Assembly: GCA_030604585.1 (NCBI GenBank)
Contig: JAUVVP010000160.1
Location: 1 to 5,861, forward strand
DNA length: 5,861 nt
DNA from: Planctomycetota bacterium
GTDB taxonomy: Bacteria > Planctomycetota > Brocadiia > SM23-32
Reading direction: 5' to 3'
Under the pieces are notes generated by a model. That model was given only the letters and a program-made list of their open reading frames with translations. It was not told where the DNA came from and ran no database searches. Shown piece by piece: positions 1-5,786 of the stretch; the stretch's first letter is position 1, and each line of letters begins with the position of its first letter. Both the position numbers and the translations under genes were made by a program.

Positions 1-1
1 C

Positions 2-979
2 GAAGCGCTCGACTTCAGCAGGGGAGCCCTGGTGATCCTCGACGTGCGGGACGGCTCGGTGCTGGCCGCCGCCACCTACCCCGCCTATGACCTGTCTACC
101 TTCCGCCAGGACTTCGAGGAGCTGCGGGCGGACCCGCGCAAGCCCTTCCTGTTCCGGCCCCTTCAGGCGGCACTGCCCACCGGCTCCGTCTATAAGACCA
201 TCACGGCGATAGCCGCGCTGGAGGAGGGGGCCATCACCCCCGGCACGAGTTTCGACTGCCAGAGGCGGAAGGTGTTCCGCGCCGGGAGGGCCTCCCGAGT
301 TTTCCACTGCACCGGCCTGCACCGTACGCTTTCCCTTGTGCCGGCCATCGAGAAGTCCTGCAACATCTACTTCTACAACACCGGCCTGGCGGCCGGCGGC
401 GAGGCGCTGGCCCGTTGGGGAGGGCTGTTCGGGCTCGGCAGGGCGACCGGCGTGGACCTGCCGGAGCTGGCGGGCCAGGTGCCGGCCCCGCGCCACACCT
501 ACGGGGTGCTGAACCTGTGCATCGGCCAGGGCGAGCTGCTCTGCACGCCGCTGCAGGTAGCGAACATGATGGCAGCCGTCGCCAACGGGGGCCGGCTCTA
601 CAGGCCGCATTTCTTCGACCACGCCCGCAATGCGGCGGGCGACGTGGTCGAGCGATACCGGCTAGAGTTCGTCGAGGTCCCCGTCAAGCAGGGCACGCTG
701 GACGCCCTGCGGCAGGGGCTGCGGCTGGTGGTGGCGAGCGGCACGGCGCGCCTTGCGGGCCTGGACGGATTCCGCGCGGCGGGCAAGACGGGCACCGCCG
801 AGCTGGGCTCCGGCAACCCCAACCACGCCTGGTTCGCCGGGTATGCCCCTTACGATGCGCCGAAGATAGCCTTCGCCGTTGTGAGCGAACTAACGGGTGG
901 CCACGGCGGCAGCCACGCCGCCCCCATCATGGCCTTCGCGCTCGAAGAGGTCTGGGACGAAGTGGAGCAGATGCCGTGA
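2..979 (+). CDS. mrdA: Penicillin-binding protein 2 (transpeptidase domain), 5' truncated by window edge
   Basis: Peptidoglycan D,D-transpeptidase that cross-links the lateral wall at the cytoplasmic membrane as part of the elongation (Rod) machinery. The frame is open from nt 2, so 325 C-terminal residues are visible; the N-terminal membrane anchor and dimerisation domain lie outside. Numbering from nt 2, the three penicillin-binding motifs are intact: SVYK at 62-65 (Ser62 the acyl-enzyme nucleophile), SCN at 119-121 and KTG at 262-264. Other family marks are GALVILDVRDGSVLAAATYP near the start, IGQGELLCTPLQVANMM, NGGRLYRP and HAWFAGYAP near the end. The segment before SCN (Cys86 and Cys103, then EKSCNIYFY) fits PBP2 better than the divisome paralogue FtsI/PBP3. 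Family proteins are about 600-650 residues, so roughly half is missing. The GTG at 32 is internal and not the real start. In other bacteria mreC, mreD and rodA often adjoin this gene; here the downstream side holds no such gene. Confidence 0.88.
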   Translation, partial: EALDFSRGALVILDVRDGSVLAAATYPAYDLSTFRQDFEELRADPRKPFLFRPLQAALPTGSVYKTITAIAALEEGAITPGTSFDCQRRKVFRAGRASRVFHCTGLHRTLSLVPAIEKSCNIYFYNTGLAAGGEALARWGGLFGLGRATGVDLPELAGQVPAPRHTYGVLNLCIGQGELLCTPLQVANMMAAVANGGRLYRPHFFDHARNAAGDVVERYRLEFVEVPVKQGTLDALRQGLRLVVASGTARLAGLDGFRAAGKTGTAELGSGNPNHAWFAGYAPYDAPKIAFAVVSELTGGHGGSHAAPIMAFALEEVWDEVEQMP

Positions 980-1029
980 GCGGGCGTTTTGTTGCGTTGT
1001 TTCCCGTGTTCAGGTGCGCTGGGGGTGCA

Positions 1030-1045
1030 CGTTGTGTGAACAACG
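1030..1045 (+). other. Small stem-loop with GUGA tetraloop downstream of PBP2 gene
   Basis: CGTTGT at 1030-1035 pairs perfectly with ACAACG at 1040-1045, leaving the loop GTGA (GUGA in RNA), a member of the stable GNRA tetraloop class. It begins 50 nt after the PBP2 stop. There is no T-run behind it, so it is not a textbook terminator. It may protect an mRNA 3' end or be chance; a six-pair stem is short. Confidence 0.25.
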
Positions 1046-1117
1046 GTTGACCGGGGGCCAGTGTGGCTGCAAGGTTGCGGCGCCCGGCTCGATCAGCGGA
1101 CAACGAGAGGGCGGACA

Positions 1118-1378
1118 ATGGCCGATGATGAGAGCATAATACTGCCCTGGGCGGCCCTGGAGCATACGGAAGGTGATATCCCGTGCGCGGCGTTGGAGAG
1201 GTCCGCCAATGCCGTCGTGGCAGAACCGCGCGTGGCCGAAGACCTCGAAGGAGGACGTGCCGGCGGCCGGGCAGTCCTCGACTTCCTGTGTTCCGCTCCG
1301 GCCGGCAGTTCCATGGAGCGCTCCAAAGGCGTCATCCCCTCAACGGACATCCCGCGTGGACCTGTCTCATCCTGTTAG
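1118..1378 (+). CDS. Small hypothetical ORF, 86 residues
   Basis: I do not recognise this protein. The ATG at 1118 is preceded by GAGAGG (1105-1110) at a 7-nt spacing, a usable Shine-Dalgarno, and the frame stays open to TAG at 1376-1378. The N-terminal half (MADDESIILPWAALEH, then an acidic/alanine-rich stretch up to about residue 50) looks protein-like. The C-terminal third is rich in Ser, Pro and Gly and ends in SSC. There are three cysteines (23, 58, 86), no membrane segment and no signal peptide. Codon third positions are less GC-biased than in neighbouring real genes. It lies 138 nt after the PBP2 stop on the same strand with no clear promoter. It could be a genuine small gene, the worn remnant of one, or a chance ORF. 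Confidence 0.3.
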   Translation: MADDESIILPWAALEHTEGDIPCAALERSANAVVAEPRVAEDLEGGRAGGRAVLDFLCSAPAGSSMERSKGVIPSTDIPRGPVSSC

Positions 1379-1513
1379 ACGCCCCGCCGGCCCGTTTGGA
1401 TCGGAAGAAAGGGGGAATGACGGGCTATAGGGTAGCGATGGCCGGAGACGTCGCGGGCAGCGGTTCCGTCCTTGCCCTTCCCCTCGCACGAGTGCTGCGC
1501 CCGCCGTTCCACG

Positions 1514-3274
1514 CTATGACGCGCGGCGTTCTGTTAGCCGCGCATCGTCCCACTGCATGTCGCGGGCGCGCAGCTCCACCGAAGTCCTGCCCCCGTAGGT
1601 GTTTATGGTGGGCTCGAAGGCCAGGGAAAAGGGCTCGCCTTTGCGCGCGCGCAGCTCGTCCAGCCAGTCCGCCTTGCCCATCGCGATGACGCGCAGCGTG
1701 GCCCGGTCCTGGCGGACCATGAAAGCCAGGTGGCTGCCGTTGCTGCCCACGATGCGCGCATTGCCGACGAGTTGGAGGCGGGATGCGGCGAAAGCGGGTT
1801 CGGGGTTCCCCTTGCCGAACGGCGCGAGCAGCCCTATCTCGCGTACCAGGGCCGGGTTCAGGGCGGCCAGTTCGACCTCGCCGTCCAGGCTCAGCTCCGG
1901 CACGGGCTGCTCCTGACCGAGGAGCTGCCCCGCCAGGGCGTTGACCCGCTCGGTGAAGGCGGGCAGGTTCTCGGTGCGCAAGGTCAACCCGGCCGCCGCC
2001 TCGTGGCCGCCGTACCTTTCCAGCAGGTCGGCGCACTCCTTGACAACCGAGAAGAGCGGGAACCCGGGGATGCTGCGGGCGCTGCCGCGCACCGTGTCGC
2101 CCTCGGCGCCGAACACGAAGGCCGGGCGCCAGAACTTCTCGGCCAGCCGCGAGGCCACCGGCCCCACCACGCCCTGGTGCCAGTCCGCGCTGGTGAGCAC
2201 GATGCAGCTCCCCCGCAGCAGCTCTTCGTCCTGCGCCAGGCGCTCTTCGGCCTCCTGGAGGGCGGCGCGCTGGGCGCTGATGCGCAGCCGGTTCTGCTGA
2301 TCCAGGTGCTCGGCCAGGTCGGCGGCGTGACGCTCGTCGGAAGTGGTCAGCATGTCCACCGCGGTGCGGGCGTCGCCCATCCGGCCCGCCGCGTTGAGCC
2401 GCGGCGCCAGCCGGAAGGCCACGTCGTGGGCCGAGACGGGGCCGCCCCGCAGGCGACTCGTCGCGATGAGGGCCCTCAGCCCGGGACGGGCGGCGGCACT
2501 CAAGCTGTGCAGCCCGTACCGCACCAGCACGCGGTTCTCGTCCACCAGGGGAACCACGTCGGCAATGCTGCCGAGGGCCACCAGCGAGAGCGCCTCCATC
2601 AACAGGTCCTTGAACTCCTCCGAGACGCGATGGCCCGGCGTAAGCTCCTGACCGATGGCCCAGACCAGCTTGAAGACCACGCCCACCCCGGCCAGATGCT
2701 CGTAGCCGAAGCGACAGCCCGGCAGCTTGGGGTCGAGCACGTGGGCGGCCTCCGGCGTCTCGTCGCCCGGCTCGTGGTGGTCGGTGATGACCATCTCCAG
2801 GCCCAGTCGCCTCGCGTAGGCGACCTCCTCGATGGCCGAGACGCCGCAGTCCACCGTCACCACGACGTCCGTCCCGCCGTCGGCAAGCTCTTTCAGGGCG
2901 TCGCAGCTCAGGCCGTATCCTTCCTCAACGCGGTGAGGGATATAGAGGTCAGCGGGTGCATCGAGGTAGGCGAAGCAGCGCATCAGCAGGGCGGCCGCGC
3001 AGATGCCGTCCGCGTCGTAGTCGCCGAAGATGGTGATCCGCTTGCCCGAGCGGACCGCGTCGAGCAGGAACCGCGCCGCCTCGGTGACGGAGGCGTGACC
3101 GCAGGGGTCTTCCAGCTCGTGCAGATTCGGCTGGAGGAAGCGCTGCGCGTCGGCCGGGTCGCTCAACCCGCGCACAACCAGCAGTCGGGCCGTTACCTCA
3201 GCAACGCGGAGGGCGACGGCAAGCCGGCCGGCTTCTTCGTCCCGCTCGGGGGGGAGTATCCACTTCTTCGCCAT
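1514..3274 (-). CDS. recJ: Single-stranded-DNA-specific exonuclease RecJ
   Basis: Cytoplasmic 5'-to-3' exonuclease on single-stranded DNA, acting in RecF-pathway recombination, mismatch repair and base excision repair, with Mn/Mg at a DHH-phosphoesterase site. 586 residues, near the usual 560-580. Motifs in order: DYDADG at 85-90, Asp142 in TVDCG, DHH at 165-167, Asp181 in LDP, GSIADVVPL around 235-243 and RLAPRLNAAGRMGDA at 288-302. The DHHA1 part follows with WHQGVVGPVASRL (365-377), GSARSIPGF (397-405) and the substrate-binding YGGHEAAAG (421-429). The C-terminal OB-like domain contains LAPFGKGNPEPAF at 483-495. All metal ligands look intact. The frame is open for 93 codons upstream of the chosen start, but those residues are Arg/Ser/Pro-rich shadow sequence, whereas MAKKWILPPERD begins like RecJ proteins. 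No strong Shine-Dalgarno precedes this ATG; a TATACT box 9 nt upstream suggests a near-leaderless transcript. It converges on the PBP2 gene and diverges from the ThuA-like gene. Confidence 0.95.
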   Translation of the reverse strand: MAKKWILPPERDEEAGRLAVALRVAEVTARLLVVRGLSDPADAQRFLQPNLHELEDPCGHASVTEAARFLLDAVRSGKRITIFGDYDADGICAAALLMRCFAYLDAPADLYIPHRVEEGYGLSCDALKELADGGTDVVVTVDCGVSAIEEVAYARRLGLEMVITDHHEPGDETPEAAHVLDPKLPGCRFGYEHLAGVGVVFKLVWAIGQELTPGHRVSEEFKDLLMEALSLVALGSIADVVPLVDENRVLVRYGLHSLSAAARPGLRALIATSRLRGGPVSAHDVAFRLAPRLNAAGRMGDARTAVDMLTTSDERHAADLAEHLDQQNRLRISAQRAALQEAEERLAQDEELLRGSCIVLTSADWHQGVVGPVASRLAEKFWRPAFVFGAEGDTVRGSARSIPGFPLFSVVKECADLLERYGGHEAAAGLTLRTENLPAFTERVNALAGQLLGQEQPVPELSLDGEVELAALNPALVREIGLLAPFGKGNPEPAFAASRLQLVGNARIVGSNGSHLAFMVRQDRATLRVIAMGKADWLDELRARKGEPFSLAFEPTINTYGGRTSVELRARDMQWDDARLTERRAS

Positions 3275-3283
3275 TGCGCTGCC

Positions 3284-3312
3284 AGTATAGCGACGGCCCG
3301 TGGACCCAACAA
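3284..3312 (-). promoter_or_regulatory. Candidate sigma-70-type promoter of recJ, near-leaderless
   Basis: On the minus strand, TTGTTG (3312-3307), a 17-bp spacer and TATACT (3289-3284) precede recJ. The -10 box matches the consensus at five of six positions; the -35 box only at three. The box ends 9 nt before the ATG at 3274, so transcription would start about two or three nt upstream of the start codon. This agrees with the lack of a Shine-Dalgarno there and supports the chosen start. Confidence 0.45.
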
Positions 3313-3332
3313 GGCGAAGGTGCTCCGGGCCC

Positions 3333-3644
3333 TCAGGCCGGCAGGCGAGCCGCCCGGCGGCAGGCCGGGTCCGGGCTGAGCGGATTGCGCGCTTCATCGG
3401 GGATGACCGTAACCGCCGTGCTCTCCAGGCCGTTGTCGTCGAGCGCCCGCGCCACGCTGGCGTAATGGGCGGGGCTGCCTTCGATGACCTCAAGCTCGAC
3501 GCCGTCGCAGGCGGCCGGTTCATGGCCCTTTCCGTTGCCGTCGGCTCCGGCATCGGGCATACTCACGCGGAACGGCCCGGCCCCAAGCCGGCGGCTCAAG
3601 ACCGTGGCGGTAGGGCCGAAAGGGACGGGACAAGCGTTCTCCAC
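3333..3644 (-). CDS. Small ORF with a YebC/PmpR C-terminal-like segment, possible gene remnant
   Basis: An open frame of 103 codons from GTG at 3644 to TGA at 3333. Residues about 47-83 (DGVELEVIEGSPAHYASV, then ARALDDNGLESTAVTVIPD) match the pattern I know from the last domain of YebC/PmpR-type transcription or translation regulators: a beta strand, an acidic stretch, V..AL...GL, then a strand ending in IP. Full YebC proteins are about 240-250 residues and continue some 35 residues beyond this point with a conserved DVQ.VY.N tail. Neither that tail nor the N-terminal domains appear in any minus frame here. Upstream is the ThuA-like gene, so the rest has been lost. Codons in the similar part have GC-rich third positions, so it descends from coding DNA. 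AAAGG lies 6 nt before the GTG, so a stand-alone small protein remains possible; an internal ATG lies at 3560. The tail overlaps a GC-rich inverted repeat (GCCGC/GCGGC, 3349-3361). The family call is inference from a short weak match. Confidence 0.4.
   Translation of the reverse strand: MENACPVPFGPTATVLSRRLGAGPFRVSMPDAGADGNGKGHEPAACDGVELEVIEGSPAHYASVARALDDNGLESTAVTVIPDEARNPLSPDPACRRAARLPA
3535..3563 (+). promoter_or_regulatory. Weak candidate promoter upstream of ThuA-like gene
   Basis: TTGCCG (3535-3540), a 17-bp spacer and CATACT (3558-3563) each match the sigma-70 consensus at four of six positions. It would give a leader of about 100 nt for the ThuA-like gene and would lie inside the minus-strand YebC-like ORF. 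It is the best pair I found here, but such matches occur by chance. Confidence 0.2.
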
Positions 3645-3670
3645 CTGCGGCCTTTGAAGAAAGGGAAGTC

Positions 3671-4324
3671 ATGAAGGCACTGATCATCTACGGTGGCTGG
3701 GACGGACACGAGCCCGTGCAGGTCTCTGAGATCCTCGCCGACGCGCTCGAGCAGAACGGCTTCGACGTGGAGCGCTCCGACACGCTCGATTCGCTGCTGG
3801 ACGAGGACGGGCTCGGGGAGCTGGACCTGATCGTCCCCTTGTGGACGATGGGCGAGATCTCCAACGAGCAGTGGGGCGGCCTGAGCGCGGCCGTCCGCGG
3901 CGGCGTGGGAGTGGCCGGACAGCACGGCGGCATGGGCGACGCCTTTCGCGCCAACACCGACTATCAGTTCATGGTCGGCGGGCAGTGGGTGGCCCACCCC
4001 GCCGGCGTCATAGACTACCGCGTGCACATCCTCGACCATGCCGATCCCATAACGGCCGGCCTGGACCACTTCGAGATGCACAGCGAGCAGTACTACATGC
4101 ACGTGGACCCCGCCGTCCACGTCCTGGCCACCACGACGTTCGAATTCAACGGCTGCACGATGCCCGTCGCATGGAAGAAGATGTGGGGCAAGGGACGGGT
4201 GTTCTATTCCTCGCTCGGCCACGTGGCCGGGGACTTCGACGTGCCGGAGGCGCTCACCATCCAGGCCCGCGGCATGATCTGGGCCGCCGAGGGCAAGGCC
4301 GCCGGGGGCGGGGCCGCCTTGTAG
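3671..4324 (+). CDS. ThuA-like domain protein (trehalose-utilisation family)
   Basis: 217 residues forming a single ThuA-like domain with a class I glutamine-amidotransferase-like fold. Features are the first strand MKALIIYGGWDGHEP (1-15) with the GGWDGHEP turn, GVAGQHGGMGDAF (80-92), HSEQYYMHVDP (137-147), MPVAWKK (164-170) and GRVFYSSLGHVAGDF (175-189). The length is typical for a stand-alone cytoplasmic member; there is no signal peptide or membrane segment. ThuA was named from trehalose catabolism in rhizobia, but the family is broad and mostly uncharacterised, often found near sugar-metabolism genes. No sugar gene is visible here, so the substrate is unknown. The ATG is preceded by AAGGGA (3661-3666) with a 4-nt gap, a usable Shine-Dalgarno, and the protein starts directly on the family's first strand, so the start is secure. 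The last ten residues are a Gly/Ala-rich tail. It is transcribed away from recJ; a gap of 202 nt with its own promoter separates it from the nitroreductase. Confidence 0.88.
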   Translation: MKALIIYGGWDGHEPVQVSEILADALEQNGFDVERSDTLDSLLDEDGLGELDLIVPLWTMGEISNEQWGGLSAAVRGGVGVAGQHGGMGDAFRANTDYQFMVGGQWVAHPAGVIDYRVHILDHADPITAGLDHFEMHSEQYYMHVDPAVHVLATTTFEFNGCTMPVAWKKMWGKGRVFYSSLGHVAGDFDVPEALTIQARGMIWAAEGKAAGGGAAL

Positions 4325-4339
4325 CGTCGCTCGCCGACG
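4325..4339 (+). terminator. Weak hairpin directly after the ThuA-like gene
   Basis: CGTCG (4325-4329) and CGACG (4335-4339) form a five-pair stem with a 5-nt loop immediately behind the stop codon. No T-run follows. It may help end the ThuA-like transcript before the separate nitroreductase promoter, but the stem is short and the call is tentative. Confidence 0.2.
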
Positions 4340-4451
4340 GCTCACCAGGACGCGGGCAGTGAGGCTCTCCCTGCTCTTCCGGCGCGTCCGGCATTGGCGG
4401 CAATTGCAGCCGGGAGGCAAACCAAAGTGCGGACCAACCCGGAAGTGCTTC

Positions 4452-4480
4452 TTGACGGTCTTCGGCTGCGCTTATACAAT
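4452..4480 (+). promoter_or_regulatory. Strong candidate sigma-70-type promoter for the nitroreductase gene
   Basis: TTGACG (4452-4457) and TACAAT (4475-4480) each match the consensus at five of six positions and are separated by exactly 17 bp. The AT-rich box TTATACAAT stands out in GC-rich surroundings. Transcription would begin near 4487, giving a leader of about 40 nt ahead of the ATG at 4527. This is the clearest promoter in the window and places the nitroreductase, probably with the phosphatase behind it, in its own transcription unit. An 8-bp palindrome GCAATTGC (4400-4407) lies some 45 nt upstream; I cannot tell whether it binds a regulator. Confidence 0.6.
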
Positions 4481-4514
4481 CGGCGCTGTTGCCGCACGCA
4501 CTCGTTCCGTTGGC

Positions 4515-4523
4515 GGAGGAGGG
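4515..4523 (+). promoter_or_regulatory. Shine-Dalgarno fixing the nitroreductase start
   Basis: GGAGGAGGG, with GGAGG 7 nt before the ATG at 4527, is close to the ideal anti-Shine-Dalgarno match. It shows that the in-frame ATG at 4359 is not the true start; that ATG also lies upstream of the promoter. Confidence 0.8.
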
Positions 4524-4526
4524 CAG

Positions 4527-5042
4527 ATGGACGCGCTGGAAGCGATCAAGGAACGGCGGAGCATCCGGTCCTACGAGGACCGTGAGGTCGAGGAGGAGAA
4601 GTTGACGCAGGTGCTCGATGCGGGCCGGCTGGCGCCTTCGGCGGGCAACCGGCAGGAGTGGAAGTTCGTCGTCGTGCGCGACAAGGAGCTGCGCGGCCAG
4701 TTGGTGGAGGCGGCGAGCGGGCAGCAGTTCGTCGGCGAGGCGCCCGTCGTCATCGTGCCCTGCGCCGTCGACCACGACCACGTCATGTCCTGCGGCCATC
4801 CCAGCTTCCTGGTTGACGTGGCCATCGCCATAGACCACATGACGCTGGCGGCCCGCGAGCTGGGGCTTGGAACCTGCTGGATCGGCGCCTTCGACCAGCA
4901 GAAGGTCAAAGACATCCTGGGCATCCCCGCCTCGGTCGAGGTCGTCGAACTGCTGCCGCTGGGTTATCCGACGAGCTGGCCCGGCCCGAGGCCGCGCAGG
5001 TCGCTGGACGAGGTCGTCTGCTACGACAGGTGGGCGGACTGA
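4527..5042 (+). CDS. Nitroreductase-family flavoprotein (short form)
   Basis: 171 residues, a compact member of the FMN-dependent nitroreductase family, which reduces nitro compounds, quinones or other acceptors with NAD(P)H, usually as a cytoplasmic dimer. Landmarks are ERRSIRSY (9-16), whose arginines contact FMN phosphate, APSAGNRQEWKF (36-47), DVAIAIDHMTLAARELGLG (97-115), TCWIGAF (116-122) and the closing LPLGYP (143-148) with PRPRRSLDEVVCYD (154-167). The natural substrate cannot be read from the sequence. An unusual feature is a Cys/His cluster: Cys79, His83, His85, Cys89 and His91, located where other nitroreductases have a variable insert. I have a memory of related archaeal and anaerobe proteins with a similar CGHP/CGYP segment, which I cannot verify here. 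A strong Shine-Dalgarno and promoter lie directly upstream. The phosphatase gene follows after 74 nt with no obvious promoter, so the two may be co-transcribed. Confidence 0.9.
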   Translation: MDALEAIKERRSIRSYEDREVEEEKLTQVLDAGRLAPSAGNRQEWKFVVVRDKELRGQLVEAASGQQFVGEAPVVIVPCAVDHDHVMSCGHPSFLVDVAIAIDHMTLAARELGLGTCWIGAFDQQKVKDILGIPASVEVVELLPLGYPTSWPGPRPRRSLDEVVCYDRWAD

Positions 5043-5067
5043 GCGACGGCGGCAGCAAGGATGAGGT

Positions 5068-5084
5068 CCACCCGCCAGCGGTGG
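5068..5084 (+). repeat. Hairpin motif CCCGCCAGCGGYGG, copy 1
   Basis: CCCGCCAGCGGTGG at 5071-5084 matches 13 of 14 bases of CCCGCCAGCGGCGG at 5787-5800. It folds either as CCACC/GGTGG (5068-5072 with 5080-5084) or as CCGCC/GGTGG around an AGC loop with one G-U pair. It sits 25 nt after the nitroreductase stop, as the second copy sits 13 nt after the phosphatase stop. Confidence 0.4.
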
Positions 5085-5116
5085 CGCGGCCCGAGGCTGT
5101 AACGGAGCCTGCGACG

Positions 5117-5773
5117 ATGAGGAAGTGGCGCCCAATGCTGCTGTGCGTGGTCTTCCTCGTCGTCATTGCGGTCGGGTCGCTGATCGTCTGCCGGGGCCGC
5201 TCCGGTGTGGGACGGAGAGAGGTCCCCTTGGGTCGGCCCGCGGTGATAGCCACTGTGGCGGCCGAGCCGGGACCGAGGGACTCCCGTTGGGCGACGCCGA
5301 TTGAGAGGCCCGGGGTTCCGAACTTGCACTGGGTTTCCGAGGACCTCTACCGCGGCGGGCAGCCGACGGCGGAAGGGTTCGGCGAACTGAGCCGGATGGG
5401 CATCAAGACGGTCGTCAACCTGCGCTCCTTTCACTCGGACCGCGACGAGATGGGCGACACCGACCTGGACTACGAGCACATCACCATGAAGGCCTGGCAC
5501 CCCGAGGACAAGGAGGTAGTGCGTTTCCTGCGCATAGTCACCGATCCGGCCCGGAGGCCCGTCTTCGTCCACTGCCGGTACGGCGCCGACCGGACCGGCA
5601 CGATGTGCGCCGCCTACCGCGTTGTCGTCGAGGGTTGGCCGGTGGAGGACGCGATCGAGGAGATGGTCGAAGGCGGCTTCGGCTTCCACAAGGTGTGGCG
5701 TCCCGTCCTGGAGCGCTACCTGCGAGGGCTGGACTACGAAGAGATCGAGGGAAGGATGAAGGCTGAAGGCTGA
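5117..5773 (+). CDS. Membrane-anchored dual-specificity/tyrosine phosphatase-like protein
   Basis: 218 residues. A basic start (MRKWRP) leads into a hydrophobic segment at about 7-25, an uncleaved signal anchor or signal peptide, so the catalytic part probably faces the periplasm. Cys25 (LIVC) does not fit a lipobox well because Val precedes it. After a linker (26-65) comes the phosphatase domain: NLHWVSEDLYRGGQPTAEGF (69-88), MGIKTVVNLRSFHSDRDE (94-111) and the P-loop VHCRYGADRTGT (151-162) with nucleophile Cys153 and phosphate-binding Arg159 (CX5R). The acidic HPED at 128-131 is a possible source of the general acid, though its spacing from Cys153 is short. The domain is of the cysteine-phosphatase type that I associate with Planctomycetota and related phyla; whether it acts on proteins, inositol phosphates or other phosphoesters is unknown. 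The start at 5117 has GGAG (5104-5107) 9 nt upstream; the in-frame ATG at 5030 would overlap the nitroreductase and add a hydrophilic leader before the anchor. The final codons lie in a 7-bp tandem repeat. Confidence 0.85.
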   Translation: MRKWRPMLLCVVFLVVIAVGSLIVCRGRSGVGRREVPLGRPAVIATVAAEPGPRDSRWATPIERPGVPNLHWVSEDLYRGGQPTAEGFGELSRMGIKTVVNLRSFHSDRDEMGDTDLDYEHITMKAWHPEDKEVVRFLRIVTDPARRPVFVHCRYGADRTGTMCAAYRVVVEGWPVEDAIEEMVEGGFGFHKVWRPVLERYLRGLDYEEIEGRMKAEG

Positions 5774-5785
5774 AGGGTGAAGCTT
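5751..5785 (+). repeat. Heptamer tandem repeat (GAAGGNT), five units
   Basis: Units GAAGGAT, GAAGGCT, GAAGGCT, GAAGGGT and GAAGCTT run head to tail from the last codons of the phosphatase gene into the downstream DNA, the last unit degenerate. The array encodes residues from about 212 (GRMKAEG) and supplies the TGA stop. Such 7-bp arrays are products of replication slippage. Confidence 0.75.
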
Positions 5786-5786
5786 G

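Larger units (their letters stand above)
980..1513. other. Convergent gene-poor region between PBP2 gene and recJ
   Basis: 534 nt separate the stop of the PBP2 gene from the stop of the oppositely oriented recJ. Apart from one small hairpin and one doubtful 86-codon ORF (separate entries) I see no recognisable gene, RNA or mobile element. No GC hairpin followed by a T-run, which would mark a classical intrinsic terminator, is present for either gene. The part from 1379 to 1513 has a purine-rich AAGAAAGGGGGA stretch just before an ATG at 1417, but the frame behind it soon runs antisense into recJ and looks non-coding. Confidence 0.5.

Noticed and set aside
1417..1689. ORF of 90 codons behind AAGAAAGGGGGA
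   Set aside because: The ribosome-site-like stretch is attractive, but two thirds of the frame runs antisense through recJ and becomes Arg/Pro/Cys-rich shadow sequence.
1730..3379. Open frame of 549 codons on the plus strand, antisense to recJ
   Set aside because: Low-complexity shadow rich in Gly, Gln, Arg, Val and His, produced by GC-biased third codon positions of recJ on the other strand; no domain recognised.
3381..3410. Resemblance to dispersed GGATT...GGGGATGAC-type intergenic repeats
   Set aside because: The segment lies in the YebC-like frame, the arms are not complementary, and no convincing second copy exists in the window.
3275..3553. Extension of recJ upstream by 93 codons to the ATG at 3553
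   Set aside because: The extra residues are Arg/Ser/Pro-rich and unlike RecJ N-termini; the promoter-like box and the homology both favour the ATG at 3274.
3596..4420. 274-codon minus-strand frame opposite the ThuA-like gene
   Set aside because: Antisense shadow, rich in Val, His and Gly; the ThuA-like motifs on the plus strand explain the open frame.
4359..4526. N-terminal extension of the nitroreductase by 56 residues
   Set aside because: It crosses the promoter at 4452-4480, and the strong Shine-Dalgarno marks the ATG at 4527.
4254..5135. 293-codon minus-strand frame opposite the nitroreductase
   Set aside because: Antisense shadow of a clear gene, compositionally biased, with no domain of its own.
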